A stretch of DNA of 64,000 nt from Ceratothoa steindachneri (taxonomy: Eukaryota > Arthropoda > Malacostraca > Isopoda > Cymothoidae), in assembly GCA_963969495.1 (NCBI GenBank), contig OZ018326.1, positions 181,947,653-182,011,652 of the forward strand. Direction: 5' to 3'. Made by a program: the position numbers and the translations under genes. How positions within the stretch are numbered: position 1 is the stretch's first letter; each line of letters starts with the position of its first letter. The notes under the pieces were generated by a model. It saw only the letters and a list, made by a program, of their open reading frames with translations. It made no database searches and was not told where the DNA came from. Positions 22,361 to 35,965 of the stretch are shown here, one piece after another.

Positions 22361-23474
22361 ACTCACTGGGAAAGCTTTTGTTGGAAAGGAGATTAACTTG
22401 CTGTCCCGGGGGACTGCTTCTTGGGGAAGTTGCTGGTGTTTCAGGGCGAGTAAGCGGATGTTTGTGAGAGGCACTTATATGGTGGATTTGATGACAAGGA
22501 AAAGAACGAATTTTAGAGTTTGGGGGACAGTCGGTCCTCACATGGTCAGGAACTCCGCAAGAAAAACAAATTATGAGCCTACGAGGATAATCCGATACTG
22601 GGGGATTATATATGACGGGCTTAATATCCCTCGATTCTGGCGGGGAATGGTACTTAGGATCAAAGGAACCAGGTACCTTCACAAACTTGGGTGAATTCTT
22701 CTTGAGAAATTTGGAGAGGATATTTTTACTTTTGGATGATGGAGGATGAGACTTCTTGGGGTCTTTCGAGTAATGTTGGTGGCTTGATGCGTACATATCC
22801 GCTTCTTCTATGTGTTCCTTGAAAGAACACACGCGTCTGTCCTTCATGAATGCGCGGATCTCAGAGGGTTAGTGCAGCCATCAACTGATACCGTAGAACG
22901 AAATCAATTAGGGACTCGTAGTCGCGGTTGACTTGATCTGAGTCCAACCAAAACTGGAAATTTCTCTGGAGGGTGAATCCAAATTTAAGGTACTCGTAGG
23001 TATGGCCTGGGATTATTCTTGCCTGGCGGAACTTTGACCTATAATAATCTGGATTCATATTAACCGCCAATAATAATTCGCACTTGAGGGAGAAGTAGTC
23101 GAGAGTAGCCTCGGCTTCAATATCCCAGTGGTTCACTTCGAAAATCCTCTCCAAGTGAGTTAATTAGGCGCTGAAATCCACGCCGTCCTTAAACACTGGC
23201 AACTTTATCAAAGAGGTTTGGGGGGATTCGTTTCTAGAGCTACACAAAGGGTCTTCAAATAATTCCTGTTAAGCTCACGCTCATGCTAACGAATTCTTTC
23301 TCTTTCTTGAGCTTTTCTCTGTTTTTTTTCTTTTCTCTCTTCAGTTTCTCTATGTTCTTTTTCTCTTTTTATTGCCCTTTAACTTCTTTCTTCCTCCTGG
23401 ACATATGCAACTAGATCCTTGTCTGACAACCCAAGGATCTCTCCTTGTTGACGGAAACGCTTAAATAAGGACAT
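22361..23474 (-). pseudogene. Gypsy-type LTR retrotransposon gag pseudogene
   Basis: The minus strand starts MSLFKRFRQQGEILGLSDKD, then LVAYVQEEER, a Gypsy-type gag start followed by a highly charged Lys/Glu coiled-coil segment (about 23,390-23,290). Next comes VFKDGVDFSA and a SCAN-like capsid region (LERIFEVNHWDIEAEATLDY, then FRQARIIPGHTYEYLKFGFT, then KEHIEEADMYASSHQ). It ends with one zinc knuckle, CFSCGVPDHVRTDC (C-X2-C-X4-H-X4-C). Stops occur near 23,385, in the coil-to-capsid linker and near 22,860. Gag would coat the element RNA in cytoplasmic particles. No protease, reverse transcriptase or integrase follows, because the sequence changes to a PLE fragment near 22,340. Confidence 0.85.
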
Positions 23475-23996
23475 CTTGGGTGCACTTGACGCACCCAAGG
23501 AACTTACGGAAAAGATTATGAAGCTCTGACGATCGTATCAAAAATCCTAACGCAGATTTTGTTACACAAAGATTGTACGCAATGAAGAAAATAACATACA
23601 AAATGATTCAAAACTCGATCTCTATGTGACCAATAATTACAGGCCTCTAAACCTGCAGGTGGATTAGCAGGGGTTTTAAGGGACGATCGTGCCCCTCCCC
23701 CCAAAAACACACACAACGAAAATAAAATTGGGAAAAAAATGGTCCCCACAAAAAATGATCAATCAAAAAATGGAAGAATTTGTTCCAGTTTCTTTGGATA
23801 TCTTTAAAACAAAATTGGCACACTGGTTAATAAAAAACTTACTTGGGCAGGTAACTTGAGAAAAAAAATGGTTCTTTCAAACAAAAAATAAACCAACTTT
23901 ATCTGCCGCCAGATAAAGATAAGGATAATGATTAAGAATCTGGGTTTTTCACTACAAAAAGTACCCATCCATACCTCATACCAGATAAATATAATA

Positions 23997-24032
<36 letters not shown>

Positions 24033-25140
24033 AGATATACCTGTGTAGACTAGCTCGGTTCTCAGAGTCTTGCACGCTTACGGGCAGACAGCTGACCTCA
24101 GGCCGCTTGAGTTATGTCTGGCGATTAATAAAGAGTGCAAATTACGATTGACCGGGTTTAGTTTAATGGCTTGACAAGTTACAGTTCAAAGGATATATAA
24201 AGAAAATTCTCGAAAATATAATTTTACTATATATAACAAAAAGGGGCAATTTATATATACACCATATATATAAAAGAGAAACAAATTACTTATGGTGGTT
24301 AAATGAATTAAATGATGATTAACGAGGTAATCTGGGGATAACCATACACGATCGCTTTACTTTCAAGCCTGGGCAAATTAGATGGGAGGTGGAAGACAAC
24401 AGCGCAGATCTTCAAGAAGATACTTCGGGGAGTCCCGACTAAGAGGACTTGGAGATGGTGTTGGATTACTTCGTGATGAAGAATTAAATTTTCTCTGCTT
24501 CAGAGAGACGTAATCTCAATTTGAGACGATTCTGCTGATCAGAAGGGAGTCTCTCTCGAAAGACGGAAATCTTGAAGGGGTGGTGAAGATGAATGAGAGG
24601 GCCACACAACTCTCCAGGAAGAAGTGTCTTAATAGCTTTCCTCTAAAGAGGAGCACAAGCTTAACGAAGGTAGATCTGCTGATGACATCTTCGACGAAGT
24701 ACGACGAAGAGTTACGGGGGTCATGGGAAACAGACGGTAGTTTGGAGAGATGGTAAACTTCGGGTTAAATACCGAAGTCGTACTCTGCTAGACGCCTGAG
24801 GGCCTTGTTGTCCCCAAGGGATTTTTGGTGCCAGTCTAATCAAACACAATTCATTATAACGCATCGTTCCAGACGATCAAGCTCGCCTCGCGATATGGGG
24901 GTGTAGAGTTAATATGGCGCGCACGGCGTTATCCCAGGGCAGGGGGGGAGGGCGATCGGCGTTTGAAAACAAACACAACTGGGACAGGTGATTAAGCGGG
25001 GGATGGATTTTTCCTCGACTTTCTAAAATTCTCACGCTGGCTGACGTGGTCTTAAAAGAATAGAGGGGTATCTCCAAGGGGCTTTTTCTCACGATGGTCC
25101 TTTGAGGCCATTCTCTCACCACACTAACTTTCCGGACACC
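23475..25140 (-). other. Possible 5' leader and LTR of the gag-bearing Gypsy element
   Basis: Upstream of gag in minus sense lie AT-rich DNA and an AT tract at 24,000-24,030, then a GC-richer block at about 24,360-25,140 of unusual composition for the window. That block ends in TGTCCGGAAAGTTAG (minus sense), which would suit an LTR start. A second LTR copy is not present in the window, so this cannot be proven. No coding was seen. Confidence 0.3.
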
Positions 25141-27959
25141 CTATACTGTTTAATTTGGAGAATAAACATACAGAAATGGCAATAGGTAATTTGGGAATAT
25201 GTTTATTAATTTATATATTAAATAACCAGTCAAATACTATAGGGAATATGATCAAATATTAGAATCAGCCTAATTGCATTGATCTTTCCTAAACCGAGAT
25301 TAATTTTGTTACAATTTTAAGGCTTGTAAATCCATTTTTAAAATTATATCTCCTCTTTTGATTAGTTATCAAAGTAACGAAGCCAAAATTTTTATGCAAC
25401 TCATAGATAAAATGGTTTAATGAAGTACATGATACTTCATTTCAGTTGAGAATATTCAGCATGAAAAATAAACTCTAACATTTCCCATCGAATCGCCCTT
25501 TCCCCCAAGTGATCAACCCGTTAAGGACAATTACCTCTTTGGCAAAGAGGCTTTTCATACGTGAGCGAAGTATTATGGTATTTGCTAAAATGGAAGGCGC
25601 GGAGAATGATATTAATTAAGGAAGATCTGCAATCTGTTTCAAGTAATAATGTTGGCTAAAATATCACTGACGAACATGAGTTAATGAGTGTGAGGAGTTT
25701 TAAAAGTAAATATCCTTCATATTTACAAATGTACAGACTTGAAACAATACAGAATATTGTGCATAGTGAAAGAATCACTATGGGTTCTTTTGAGAGTATA
25801 AGTTCTGTTGTTCCCCAAAATAGGATCGAATTTTTAAACAGGTGTACATTTTATGCAAAGACATTACATGGAGAAATTTAATGGTGATTTTCTCCCCTTC
25901 ACCAATCAATTAAGAATAATGTTTGTGCAAGGGAAAACAAATACAATGCCTTTATTAATTAAGTATTAACACAGCGCAAAATGAAATCCGATCCTGAAGT
26001 CATAATTTCCATAAAAACGTTTATGAGTGACAAGAAATAGTTAGTTGAAGAAAGTGCATCGTTCTAAATTCAAGAATATTTCGTTTCTATGAGAATACAA
26101 TCATTTTATTACACGGAAAAATATGTTCAAATGTAACAAATTACCTTTCAACCTCTTTCCATTTATGGTTAACTAGTGTTTGCCTGTCGTAAACTTTAGA
26201 TGTTAGCAATTCCTTCTGCGATACGCCTGGTGTGAACAAACCAAGGCCACTCATCTTACGAAAGCAGTGCAAAGAAAATATTTACTTAAATTTCACAGGG
26301 GACTTGATGTCTGCTACATTTTCACGCATACAGTAACTTATTAAAAAAAACAACAACGCAGAGAGAAACGACCCGCAATTTACTCCAGCTTTTTATTGCA
26401 TCTAAATAAGGGGAAATAGACCTAGTTTGGTGTATGTAGTCGAAGAGGGAAAAACTGGCTGGAGAGGAAGGGAATTAGCATGGGTGAGGCTGAGGAGAAG
26501 GATTGGAAATGTCAAAACACCACGTTACATATTTAATATTCGTCTATTTTTCACTCATTAGGACAGTTTTATGTTGTATAAATTCTACTTCATCAATCAC
26601 ACTAGTTTTATCATTAAAAAGTAATTGAAACTTCATTTCTTAAATTCTCTTTAAAGCGTTTTTACTAAACCGTTGAATAGCAGTACCTTCTGTTTCACGT
26701 TTGCAAAAAGTGAGGGTTGGTGGAGTCTTAAGGGGTGAGGGGAATGGAAGATTAAAAGTATGGAGAAGTGAGGGGAGGAACCCGACAGATAAACATCGGG
26801 GTGAAATTAACTGAAAATTGATAGGAAATAGAAACGGAATTCGCGACATTAGGATCGGTTGAATTGTTAGGCCTATTGAATATCATCTCCGGGGAAGAGG
26901 GCTATTTTGCTCCCAGGGAAGAAGGCGCCAGGCTTACCTTTTGATCTCGGATTAGTGTTTTTTGGCTCGGGGAAATAAGTCCTTAAAACTCAGATTTTTC
27001 TTTGATTCTCTATCCCCTAAGCCCCAAAATTAGAGTAATGAATAATCCTAAAGGGCGATATCTTTATTGCACGCTATTGCAAATAATGTGGCAGAAATCT
27101 GGTAATTTTCAAGGCGATATTTGGAAATGGAGCGACACCGGCTTAAATATCGTCAAATATTCTATTCATGTTGAATCCTTCTGAATAGAGAGCAGTATTT
27201 TTGTCTTAAAGAAACCTAGGAGAATTTTGCAGGGGGTTGAGAGTTCTTTATACAATTTCTTTCATAGGAATTAAAAGAGTCCAGTGTGAGGTCAACAAAG
27301 AGTGCTATGATGGATGTTGTAACTTTATAGTCTAACCTTAAACCAGTAAATTAATACCTGAAGAGTCGTTTTATTACCCATGTTAGGTATATGGAAAATA
27401 AGGGTGTAGAGAAATAACAAAAAACGAGGTTAGAAAGAATCATGTATTTTATCTTGACTATTCAAGGGGTTCAGCATTAAAAAATAATATAGCATTTTAG
27501 CCATGGCGTTGCTATTTTAAGTAATTTTTTATTCTTTACCACTTTCGGTTTGATCTCTTGGGAATAATCTCGGATTCTGGGTGAAGGTGGTACTATTCTG
27601 TCCTTTGTTATCTAGGAGAGATTCTCCTAAGAGGGGTCTTCTTCTAGGATTAGTATTGATTCCAAAATAGGGGTTCATGGATTATTTAGTTACTAGAACA
27701 AATAACAGTCCTGGACTACCTTGTTCATATATTTGCCTTAATTACTCTTTTCCTTATATTTCATCCCGTGGACTATTATATATAGAAGAATATAAATGGA
27801 TCTCTCGCTTATCTTATACAATGTTGGATTTCTGAAGCTAAGGCGAGGGTTCAATCTCAGTGAGAGGGAGACAAGAGTGTCACTGCCGTCATGAGCTAGC
27901 CACCCATTGGGCAGATATACCGATCCTGAGTCAAGTGTGGGTAAGATTTTGGTGGTATT
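25141..27959. other. No gene seen
   Basis: AT-rich, mostly non-repetitive. Open frames at 25,684-25,881 (plus), 26,640-26,849 (minus) and 27,002-27,184 (plus) have no recognisable domain. Confidence 0.5.
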
Positions 27960-28473
27960 TTCAAGTTTATGGCAGTGATCTTAAGCAAAATTCTTAGTGC
28001 GCTAGTTCCCTTAGATGCGAAGCAGCCCCAAACATGGAGAGTTTCCGGATGCTTCAACTTAGACACGACACAGCAGATGGGAAACTCTTCCCTTTACGCC
28101 TCCTTACAAGAAATATTTCAGAAGTTACAAACAAGCTTAAGAGAGCTCTATCAGAGAATATCTCTTTCTCCCAGTCATCAACAGCCATTTTTTATATGTA
28201 TTTCCTACATAAGTGGATCTTATCTTTAAGGTTCTTCTTGATAAAATATGAATTCTTTCTACCCCTTCTCGACTTGAGAACTTTGTCGAAAAGTTTCCTC
28301 CTCACTGTACGCGCTGAAGCGTTCACACCTATTTTTCTCCAATCTTGTGCAAGCTTTATTCGGTTGGGGGATCTCGTCCACGATTGAAATGCGACAGGTA
28401 CCGATATTGCTCTGTAATTGCTCCTCCTGGACTCAATCTGTTGTTTAACTGGAATCCAGATGAAAACAATCAT
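27960..28473 (-). pseudogene. Tc1-like transposase pseudogene, N-terminal half
   Basis: The minus strand gives IKLAQDWRKIGVNASARTVR, then RKLFDKVLKSRRGRK and FIKKNLKDKIHLCRKYI, the second HTH and linker of a Tc1 transposase. It continues as VDDWEKEIFSDRALLSLF, the region of the first catalytic Asp (FSD retained, followed by RA instead of the usual ES). Then come VRRRKGKSF, a stop, and SIRKLSMFGAASH, which is the family's VMVWGAFS block with a change. The homology stops near 27,960. The second and third catalytic residues are absent, so it is a fragment. It has several stops and is unrelated in detail to the other transposase copies of the window. Confidence 0.75.
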
Positions 28474-28479
28474 GCCGAT

Positions 28480-28840
28480 GGAGGCAAATAATTATACTTT
28501 AATAAATAAAGGCAATCTGCCTAAACAATCAGGCATTCGAAATTAAATACAACGCACGTAAATAATCATGCATTTGTATGTAAAACACCACGCATTATAA
28601 ATTAGTGACAATATACGTAAAGAAATCATGCAATTAGAAGTAAAAATATTGAAAATAATCTACGTAACTATCATAGAGGTGGAAATAAAAATCAGGTATT
28701 ATAAAGTAAACATAATTGACGTAAACAATCATGCACTTGGGTGTAAACAGTCAAGTATTCATAATAAAAACAAATGGGTACTCGTGGGAAAAGTAATTGA
28801 ACACTCAAAGGTAAACAATCGTACTGACAAGTAAACAATA
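28480..28840 (-). repeat. Degenerate minisatellite, core GTAAACAATCATGCA
   Basis: Diverged repeats spaced by about 17 or 34 bases: AAATAATCATGCATTTG, GTAAACAATCATGCACTTG, GTAAACAATCG and GTAAACAATAG. The core GTAAACAATC is the reverse complement of GATTGTTTAC, the core of the array at 5.87-6.35 kb. Confidence 0.7.
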
Positions 28841-31800
28841 GACCGGTTACTATGGATCCGTCAATAAAAGAAATTATACATTTGCGGATTATGCTCCAAC
28901 CTCCCGTATTACTCAAGAAAAAGGAAATCCAATGAAAGCACAATTTGCCCTTTAGGGGCAAAATCCCACAGAAGAGCCCCAGGGGTGAACAGGAACCTAA
29001 GTGAGTTACGAAGGGTAACTGATCCCATAGGGTCAATATCTCCTTTAATGTCCCGAGGGCTATATTAAGGGGTCACCACGCCGTAATATGATGGGAGGGA
29101 CGGAAATGACGAAGCGATAAATAATCACAGAGTAAATAGCTGAAGGCCATTTATGCTATTCTAAGACCAAATCGGAAATTCCTGTCAAGCTGTATTCATC
29201 AACAAATTACATATGAGGTAATTATTATGTAGTTGATATACGGTAATCCAAACCAAGTTTTACATCAATACTTGGGTGGGAATTCTCATAATTACTTAGA
29301 TCAAGAAAGTTTTCTTTGATGATTAATTTTAAGGCACGGAAATTTGAAACCACTTTCTAATAAGCCATTTATCTCATTTGATGAGCTGTCAATATAAGGC
29401 TGTTGATAGCTCTAATAGATGATATCTTTTTTAAAATGAGACACTATCCTCTGTATAAATCAGTTATTCTAGTAGATCAAACATTAAAGAAGGTTCATCG
29501 CGCAGCTATGTAATGTAGGAATAAACTTTGCTCTCTCTATCTTAAATACCTTAGTCACGGTCTTCTTGTTTGCGAAGAAAGATAGAGATATGGTTACTAT
29601 ATTAGTTTTAAATATAATATAGGACATAATATTTATTTTAAGAAGAAAACCAATTGGTATCTCTGGCATAAAGGCTTTCGGGAGAGTAGATAATAGAGTG
29701 GCGAGTTAGGGGGATTTGAAAATATAAAGGCTTTAGAAAGCCGAGAGATAAAAGAAATACGAAATATACTGAATATTCACAATGGGTGAGTTCAAGGCTA
29801 GGGTATTGTGAGGGTGCTTTTAGTATGTATAAATTTATTGTGTAAACATTTAGTGCTGAATAGGTTTGTTTGATTTAGAAGAAAACACGTCAATGGGTTA
29901 TAGTTTTAAAAGTGAAAAAACAAGTTGCACAGGGGGGTCCGAATATCTTGTCACCCCGGGTAAATATTGTTTTTAATTTTCTATCTAAATGAAAGTGAAT
30001 ACATTAAAATCAGTACATGTGTTTGATATGATTATATTGTTCCTCTATTGCTCTCATTACTTTTCGGTAGGGGATGACCAGACTTTCGGACCACCACGTA
30101 GATTGGATGTGCGCGAGTATTTTTTTAGCCATGGGAGTTGTAGAGTCTCAGTATAGTGCAGCTGAAAGGATTCTCAAAGTGCTTCTTGAATGTGTCAGCA
30201 TCATTCTTCAATTGAAATATGAAGCAGGGTAAGGCTCTGGGTTTCGTGGTTATGGAAACTGATGTGAGATTTGTTTAGTGGCTAACCACTAAAGGAATTT
30301 TGTGGCTGTTTGGCACATAATATTTATGTTACAGTATTGAGTAATTGATCGTTCTTAATATTTTTTAGTATTCCTCATCTTCTATTAGTTCTCTATTCAT
30401 TCTCTTTCTCTCTGTTCATTCTTGTATTGTCTACTGAATTAAAATCTCCTCTTGATCAATCAATTCAACCACATTAAAAAGAATGCCTGAATTTAAATAA
30501 AAGAAAAGAGAAATATAAGAAGTTTAGATCAACTTCGTTTATTCATACTCTAAGAATTCCTAATCAATTCCATTAATTTAATTAAGAATTGCTCAAACGA
30601 AAAGAAATTACGAAATGATAATTTTCTCTATTGCCTTAATTAATTTTCATTCGCCTTTTTAGTATTATTTGTATATGTATATGGGAAATGTATTTAATTA
30701 TAATTTTCTAAGATAATTTATTTAAGAATCCTTTTAAATATGCGAAAAATCATGAAATTAAGTTAGTTTGCGAGTAAGTTACAACACTATGTAACAAAAT
30801 TTCCCTTTTTTCTTGTTTTTGAGTTCGTAACTAAAGTAAATGAAAAAAGTCTATTTTGATCACAAAACTTTGCTCTTGTAGGAAGGGCACTGAATTTCCA
30901 AATTTTCCTATATGAAAAATATTGTTAGGATATTATTAAATTCCGAAAAAAAGTGAGAATATATAACTGGCTGTTGAATTTAGTTGAATTTTCAGGATTT
31001 AAAGGAATGTTTCAGAAATTGCCAAAATTACCCCTAGAAACTTTGGGAACCTGCTTGAATATCCTTAAATATTAGCTCAGAAATATTTATGCAGGGATTC
31101 ACAGATATGCTATCATTTCAGCTCTAGCTAGAATAGAGGACGCATCAAAAGACAAATGGCATCAAGTGACTGCAAAAATTCTCCAGAGAAATTCTTTTAA
31201 TTCTGCAGATAATTCATCAAAACAAGGGCAAAAAAGTTCTATGTAACAGCATCTATGAGAATGTATGAAGTTTACGAAGCATCTTTTTCTATGCCAGATA
31301 CGGACCAAGACAAACTTTAGGGACCTCATTTTTCTTATGAACAATGTTTTAAGCCAAAAAGTAATAAAGTATATATTTTTTCATATTTAAGGGAAGAATT
31401 GAGGGAAATGGAGAGCTAAGAAGATTGTCATTCTCAGGATTTGGCGTGAATCCACTGACCACTCAAGCAACTGCTACATGTGCAAGGTGGACCTATCCAA
31501 ACGTCGAAGTAGTAAAACAAAATTGGCGAAAATTGTTGACTTTTACCCTATTTTTACTTGTTTAATATACTTCTTGGGGAAGTTTCAATAAAATTGTATA
31601 AATTTAACTCATCTTTTTAATCCTAACGATGGATAAAAGATACAATTTAGCCAATTTTTAGGAAATATGTCATCATACAAGACACAAAAAAAATGTTAAA
31701 AGAAATACTGGCTATTTTATATTGTTTTGCAATAAAAGGAGTTGGAAAATAACACTGATCAGGACTAAAAATTGCGTTACACAGTTTGAATGTATGGAAT

Positions 31801-34413
31801 TTGATGCTGAATACTGCAAGAAATCAAAACAAAAGACCGAATATTATACTCAGAAACAATTATTCTAAAGCTGGCAGAAATCGGTAAAAAGACACGATCA
31901 ATTCCAAAACTAACAGAAATCAGTAAAAACGCGTCCTTAAAAATTGATCCCTCCTGATACTCGTACTTTGAGAAATTCATCTTAGCACATTCCAAGGGAA
32001 GATTTAAATCTGACTTTTTAGTTTAAATTTCCCAATGATCATTTTCGTGGTTGAATTAAAAACATTTTTAATTTACATTTCTTCTTAACCTATTTTTTGG
32101 TGATAATATAGTCAACTGTTCGCATTTATTTCATTTCAGTCTTTATTGAAAGAAATGTAATTCCTTCGTATATTTTATGCATTTCTGGTGATAACACAAA
32201 TTCAATCAAAGGGAATCTAAAATAAATATTCTTTTAATGATTTTATGACTATTATTTCTAGATTACTTATTAATTGTTATTATTTTTTACCAATTGGATA
32301 TATAAGAAGTAAATTGGATCAAAATGTTTTATCTAATGTTCGTTAGTAAATATATGTACCTCTGAATAATAGTTTGATTAAAAATATTTACAGATTCTTA
32401 GAGTGAATATTCGAAATTGGATGTTCATCCCTTAAAAAGTAATTATATGATATAATATAGGAATGTATATGTAAATCTATAATACCATAATTAGGTAGAA
32501 TTTCGTCTCAAAACCAATTATTATCAAAGTATACTGCGTTAGTAGAGATTCTGTTTCATAAACTCGTAATTAAAGCACTCTATACCTAGGTTAACCACAA
32601 CTGCGATCACCGGTGTATTGTCTAAATCCGAATCTTTTATCGGTGGTCCAATTTCGTTCCAAAGCCTAATCGACCCTGCCTAGCATCGACGAGAAACGTC
32701 CTTGTTAAAACGGCCTTTTGGGTATTATAGATCTATTAAATATAGAAAAACAGGTCAAGCCACTTAAGGCGATGTAATCCAAACTTATTTGATGATGAAA
32801 TCGATCTGAAAACAAGCCTGGACCTTTGGCGATAATAAAAGTAAATCAGACTTGGGCGCACGAGACTCACCCAATATTTTAAGAAGTCGAAGATTATTCT
32901 GCGTCAGAAGACAAGTTTGGGATTTTCCCCCTCCGGAAAATCACGTCGTAAAGGGGAAGGAATGGGAAGCGAAATGGAGGGGAATTTGAGAAGGCGAAGG
33001 GAGAATGCGTTTTCGGTGCGTTCTTCTTCGTAAACGTTTAAATATCGGTGGGTGGAGAACGTTGAACGAGTTCGGTGCTAGGCTGATAAGCTCAATTGAT
33101 CTAACCGGAGATTTGACAACGAGAGTTGGGATGACGCAAATATATAAAGAAAATACCACTTTTTCGAAAGATTTATGGATTAGACCAATAGAATGGCAAC
33201 AGTTTGCAATCTTGTTAAGCAACATGAAATACAATCAGAACATTCCCCACCAGATAACTCTCACAAGAGTCTTCCTAACAACAAGGAATAATGACAAGAT
33301 AGCCACACAAAAGTCAGTTGTGTACGGGTCTCCTCTACGTGTTTAAACTTAACTTGGAATCAAAGTAACGAAACAATCAACAGTACACATTCGCCATGTT
33401 GTCGAGATGAGGATAGCGATCATAATAATAAAAAAGTAAGCTGGAAATAAATTAATTGAACGTACACCCAATAAACCATGAGAAAGAATGAATGAAAATA
33501 AATAAAATGTAATGACTTAAATTCACTTCATAAATGGCTAACAAAGGAAAAAAATATTCTTGCACAACTTCAGAAAAAGAAACAAGTTAGAATTCATCCA
33601 CATCAGAACCCGAAAGCATGGGAGTAATTAGAGATTAAGACATAATTAAATATCGCAAGGAATCAATGTTTCACCTGCATCGGAACAGATAATCCAATGG
33701 CATCATCCGACGCTTATCATATAAGGCAGCTAAACCTTGACACGGGTTGCTGGTGTTGTAAGCAGTCTATCCTGAATCCTCTTCCTCACGACCTCTCAAC
33801 GCATTTGTAGCGTTGATGCTCAACTACTGCAGACTTTTGGAGGCTTGGCAGAGGAGGGTAGAGAAGGAAAAAGATAACCCAACCACAGAACTTAGACGAG
33901 TTCTTTTCTTAAGCGTATACGATATATGAAACAAACCCGTAGCTGTTTTATAGTGTAGTTTTACGCCACTACCTTATCCTGGTTGTCTAGGAATCAGGGA
34001 AGGAAGACTAAGTTATCCGCGATGAATAATCAAAGTTAATCTCCACTAAAAGAAATGTTTCTCTGTTTTCCCCAGTGACTATTCCTGTTATTTTCAGTTC
34101 TAAATTAATTTAGGATAATGAGAATAGAATTAATTCTCTTAATTATTTTGCGGAAAAGGCACTTACAATTGAAAGCATTTACACCACAAAGGATCTGCAA
34201 AGAGGTTAGTAAAATAAGTTGAAGTTTGGTTAAGCGACGGTCTGTATATATATTAGGTTTCCCTAACATTAATATTATTTTTTAAACACAAAAATTTGAA
34301 TCAAATGGAAATTAATTTCTGACCAACATAATATAATTACCAATATTGCAGAGGAGGAAACTACTTAATGCAAAATATATTTGAAATTCACATAGCCATT
34401 TTAAACAAAAGAT
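28841..34413. other. 5.6 kb with no gene seen
   Basis: AT-rich unique-looking DNA. Open frames of 60-113 codons (for example 28,692-29,036 minus, 31,777-31,995 minus and 33,005-33,346 plus) show no domain or splice context. The segment at 32,590-33,350 is less AT-rich but has no recognisable product. A small hairpin CAACGC/GCGTTG lies near 33,798-33,815. Confidence 0.5.
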
Positions 34414-34415
34414 GT

Positions 34416-35140
34416 ACAGGGTGCGTAAGGTATTTGAGGACATATGTTATTTTAATTATAGCAGCATATTATTTGTCTTTATATTTTCTATATTTCCGCA
34501 TTTCTAATGGCAGACCTCTATGTTTACACAAGAAATGAAAAGGCACGCAGTTATCGTGGGTATAAAGGGTGAACATAACAATTTAGAAATACCATGATTT
34601 TTAAAAGTCGCTTGATCCTTCGTGTACAAAGTTTGCGAGAAGTTAGAGGCCAAAGATAGTTAAGCTATGGATCGAAAATGTACCCAACGTAAGACCTTAT
34701 GTGTTTCAGCAAGACTCGGCACCATCACACAAGGCTTAAGCAACGATTGGATGGATGATGGAAAACTTTCATGATCACATAACCCCTAACATTTGGCCTC
34801 CTAGCTCCCCAGATATATCTCAATCTATTAGACTACTATGTATGTAGCGTAGTTAAGAAAGTAGTTAATGAACTGCCTCATAACACTTAATAATCCCTAA
34901 AACCTCCATGGTCAGAGTAATGTCCAAATGAGCAAGAACCACTTGATCGTAGCTTGTAGGCGATTCAGACATCGCATAAAAGCCGTTATCGAAGCTGACG
35001 GAGACTTTATTGAATAAAATTACAAAACGATATGTTTATTCTTATTCTCACAACTTTTTGAGTAAAAAGCCATTATTATGTTTCTAAGAGTCATTTTTTG
35101 TGCAGGTATAAATCTTTACTCAAATACCTTACGCACCCTG
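34416..35140 (+). mobile_element. Internally deleted mariner/Tc1-type element with intact termini
   Basis: A 725-bp element. The left end CAGGGTGCGTAAGGTA and the right end (as reverse complement) are identical for about 22 bases, and both are flanked by TA (34,414-34,415 and 35,141-35,142), the target-site duplication of this superfamily. Inside, only the C-terminal part of a transposase remains: QDSAPSHKA, stop, then WMMENFHDHITPNIWPPSS and PDISQS, followed by matches to the terminal CRRFRHRIKAVIEADGDFIE block in broken frames. The second Asp (QDS) and third Asp (SPD) can be read, but the N-terminal half and first Asp are deleted. It could move only with a transposase supplied by another copy. 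Confidence 0.88.
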
Positions 35141-35142
35141 TA

Positions 35143-35695
35143 GAAAACGCGATGAATTCAAATCATTATGAAAAAAACCCCGATAATTACGAGCGTTGTG
35201 GTCTTTAACAAACTCATTCAAGAAAAACGTAAAACCAAATGATTGCATTTCTACTAAGAAAGGAAAATGAACTAGTATAAACAAAAAGCTAATTCGCATA
35301 CAAAAGAGAAAAAATGATACAAAGAAAAGTAAAGTAATAAATAGAAAGAACTGAATTGCTGAAAAAGGATACAGATCCTGAACATCAGGTGGCACTAAAG
35401 TTTATGCGATTTGGTATCGTTCTACGATGTGACTTGTAGGAACCGGCAACATAGTCGCATAACTCTTTTGGGTTGTAGTTAATTAGAAATAAATCTACAA
35501 TTCTGGTCTTCCTGGAAGAAATGCCTTTTTACTTAACGCATTTGGGGTTGAAGACAATCTATCTCCCTGTTGAGTATTGGGGCCAGTAACTTTATATTTT
35601 AACCAGATGGCCCTGACAGCTGAAGTTGCTTGAAGTCAGAATTTAAACTCTTAGAAAAGACACAACCACAAGTGAATTTCGTGTGATTATTTTGT
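35143..35695. other. No gene seen
   Basis: AT-rich. The minus-strand open frame at 35,129-35,395 overlaps the transposon end and is aromatic-rich low-complexity sequence. Confidence 0.5.
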
Positions 35696-35965
35696 CTTTA
35701 TTCGTGGTTGTCATCGACGACGAACCGCAACTTGTGTCAGGTATTTAGGAGGTAATGGTAGACTTTATTTGTGATTTCTATGAACGACGAACCATATTTT
35801 GTTACAGGTATTTGAGAAGAAATGGAAAACTTTATCCTTGGTTGCCATAGAGGACGAACCTCATCCTTATACATGTATCTGGTAGAGAATGGTCGATTTT
35901 ATTCGTGGTTGCCATGAACGACGACCTCCTCTTGTGACAACTATCTGAGAAGGATTTGGTCGTCT
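35696..35965 (+). repeat. Minisatellite, about 67-bp period, four copies
   Basis: CTTTATTCGTGGTTG-type unit starts occur near 35,696, 35,763, 35,830 and 35,897, so the period is 66-68 bases. Each unit contains GGTTGCCATGAACGACGA or a variant, then TGTGACAGGTATTTGAGA-like sequence. The core resembles that of the array at 43.74-44.17 kb. Confidence 0.85.

Noticed and set aside
27840..27935. Second tRNA-derived SINE (GGTTCAATCTC B-box-like at 27,848)
   Set aside because: No credible A box at the right distance and no second copy in the window.
33005..33346. 113-codon plus-strand open frame in less AT-rich DNA
   Set aside because: No motif recognised and an overlapping 97-codon minus frame of equal quality. 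Composition alone can explain both.
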